Of a stretch of 64,000 nt of DNA, positions 62,633 through 64,000 are shown one piece after another; the stretch's first letter is position 1; each line of letters starts with the position of its first letter. The position numbers and the translations under genes are program-made. The DNA comes from Polaromonas sp. Lineage in GTDB: Bacteria > Pseudomonadota > Gammaproteobacteria > Burkholderiales > Burkholderiaceae_C. Below the pieces are notes generated by a model. The model was given only the letters and a program-made list of their open reading frames with translations, was not told where the DNA came from and searched no databases. The stretch is from contig NZ_JACPOF010000017.1 of the NCBI RefSeq assembly GCF_016185115.1, forward strand, positions 1 to 64,000, given 5' to 3'.

Positions 62633-64000
62633 TCAAAGCTGGAAGGCGAGCCCCCTGACCAGCCCCTCCCCCAGCTCACCCCAAAAACCTGGTTTGACAG
62701 GGGCGTACGGCGCGGCGTTTGAGATATGCCCATCAATCCAGCGGGTAAATCGCTGGACGTCATCCGGTTTGAAAAAAGCGACCATCAATTCATAGTTGAG
62801 GAAAAGACTGCGCCCGTCCAGGTTGGCAGAACCCGCCATCGCCAGTTCGCCGTCGATCACCACGGCCTTGGCGTGAATCATTCGGGGGAGCATCCAGACA
62901 CGGCCACCCGCCATGGCCAGGTCCCGCAGCGCAGCATGCCGGGCGACGTCTGCCAGGAGATGGTTGGATTTTTGCGGCATCAGCAGGTCAACGCAGACAC
63001 CACGACGCGCGGCCAGCGTCATGGCCATCAGCAGCGTGGTGCCCGGCACGAAGTACGGCGTTGTCACAAGAATGCGGCGTCGGGCATTAAAGCAGCTGGC
63101 GACCAGCAGGGAATAAACCGTATCGTCTTTTTGATCAGGGCCGCCCGGAACAAACTGGGCCATTGCCGCGCTCCCGGCGGCAAGCCCTTCTTCCTCTGTC
63201 TTCGGGCGAGACGGCAACGCAACAGTCTGTGTCGCAAAGGCCCAGTCCATGTCGAACTGCTGCTGCGCACGGTACGCGAGTTGCCCCTGAAAGTCAAAGC
63301 TGAGATCAGTCCAGGGCGGATGTCGGGCGCCTTGGGCCGGATCACCGACAAAATATTCGGCGGCCAGGTTGCGCCCCCCGCACCAGACGCGCCGGCCATC
63401 GGCAATCACCATCTTGCGGTGATTGCGCATATTCGTTCTGCCCACCAGCGCCGAGCGCAGGGGGGAAACAAAAAAAGAGACCTGCACACCCGCAGCAGAC
63501 AGGCGCCCGAAATGCGGCCTGCCGCCCATATACACCCCAACGCCATCGACAAGCAGGCGCACCCTGGCGCCGGCTTGCGCACGCACCATCAGCAGTTGCT
63601 GCACTTCCTCGCCCAGCACGTCGCGGCCAAGCAAAAAGGTGGAGACATCCAGCGAGGTTTGCGCACTGCCCATGACGCGCCTGAGCGCGGCAAGCGCTTC
63701 CTGGCCATCCTGATGAACCTGCAGCGCGTCGTAGCTGTCGGCAGGTGGCAGGGCCATCGCGGCCGCCAGGTGCTGGAACCTCGCCGCAAGCGAGTCAGCC
63801 TCCAGACCCGGCGCGAAACGCAGCGGCACTTCCGGTGGCGAGAAAGGCGCGCGAAGCGCTTTTCGGTTACCCAGAAAAAAATACAGGGGAAGCGCCACGT
63901 AGGGCAACAGCGCCAGCGAAACCACCCAGGCAATGGCGGCAGAAGGATGGCGGCGTTGCCCCCGGACGTGCGAAGCCAGGACATAGATGACCAGACCTGA
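62633..64000 (-). CDS. Cardiolipin synthase-like phospholipase D-family protein (5' end cut by the window edge)
   Basis: Inner-membrane lipid enzyme of the phospholipase D superfamily, likely making cardiolipin. At least 455 codons are visible. Two HKD motifs are present: RNHRKMVIADG (first) and MIHAKAVVIDG (second), with GSANLDGRSLFLNYEL after the latter. The N-terminal part has a hydrophobic segment (AWVVSLALLPYVALPLYFFL). The frame stays open beyond a GTG at 63925 to the right edge, reading SGLVIYVLASHVRGQRRHPS, typical of the start of such proteins. The gene therefore most likely begins outside the window. Convergent with gdhA. Confidence 0.88.
   Translation of the reverse strand, partial: SGLVIYVLASHVRGQRRHPSAAIAWVVSLALLPYVALPLYFFLGNRKALRAPFSPPEVPLRFAPGLEADSLAARFQHLAAAMALPPADSYDALQVHQDGQEALAALRRVMGSAQTSLDVSTFLLGRDVLGEEVQQLLMVRAQAGARVRLLVDGVGVYMGGRPHFGRLSAAGVQVSFFVSPLRSALVGRTNMRNHRKMVIADGRRVWCGGRNLAAEYFVGDPAQGARHPPWTDLSFDFQGQLAYRAQQQFDMDWAFATQTVALPSRPKTEEEGLAAGSAAMAQFVPGGPDQKDDTVYSLLVASCFNARRRILVTTPYFVPGTTLLMAMTLAARRGVCVDLLMPQKSNHLLADVARHAALRDLAMAGGRVWMLPRMIHAKAVVIDGELAMAGSANLDGRSLFLNYELMVAFFKPDDVQRFTRWIDGHISNAAPYAPVKPGFWGELGEGLVRGLAFQL

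Noticed and set aside
62726..64000. Plus-strand frame of 424 codons opposite the cardiolipin synthase-like gene
   Set aside because: It is open only because the opposite strand encodes the HKD protein; no motif, signal or ribosome-binding site supports it.

Overview
The window is gene-dense, GC-rich DNA from a betaproteobacterium, most likely a member of the Comamonadaceae (Polaromonas/Rhodoferax-like). The grounds are two Bug-type (TctC) binding proteins, an Entner-Doudoroff pair, several Burkholderiales-style gene neighbourhoods (hda/HAD/pcnB/folK; purM/AI-2E) and two families of short dispersed intergenic repeats of the kind I associate with that family. I found 64 protein-coding genes. 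I saw no rRNA, tRNA, CRISPR array, prophage or insertion-sequence transposase.

Layout. 1-574: a hairpin-rich non-coding element. 575-8546: osmC, a Bug binding protein, a GntR-regulated polar amino-acid-type ABC importer (binding protein, two permeases, ATPase), a glycerophosphodiester phosphodiesterase whose start lies inside the importer's terminator, an MFS exporter and a small unknown protein. 8561-9768: a divergent cadR/CDF cation exporter pair with a textbook MerR-type promoter. 9839-17418: a periplasmic copper-handling cluster (two unknown secreted proteins, TolC-family protein, Tat-exported multicopper oxidase, cupredoxin, CusF-like protein, then on the other strand a Cu(I) P-type ATPase and a Met-rich lipoprotein), without an RND pump or adaptor. 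18017-30195: a TAXI-type receptor, DUF1631, DUF1415, ettA, an RhlE-type helicase, a cupin, an MgtC/DUF4010 membrane protein, tag, a MaoC hydratase and an SDR.

30255-39256: a 266-bp inverted-repeat element that forms the 3' end of a MATE gene, a marR-MFS-MATE operon, a thioesterase, an exported methyltransferase-like lipoprotein, gloA, a binding protein, and a BigR-type sulfur module (metallo-hydrolase, ArsR repressor, two YeeE/YedE half-transporters). 39498-42082: eda and edd, with a dispersed repeat inserted in frame in edd. 42195-52588: housekeeping genes (pdxH, folK, pcnB, HAD phosphatase, hda, AI-2E, purM, an orphan ParA, SirB1). 52652-57807: a complete MarR/OMF/EmrA/EmrB tripartite drug-efflux operon. 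57885-64000: an MsbA-like ABC exporter, a second Bug protein, gdhA, and a cardiolipin-synthase-like gene that runs off the right edge.

Most genes have familiar functions. The unusual material is in the copper cluster's unknown secreted proteins and in the repeats. One repeat family sits only between convergent genes, another has invaded edd in frame, and a MITE-like element has replaced the end of a transporter gene. All family assignments are from reading motifs and gene order; no database search was possible.
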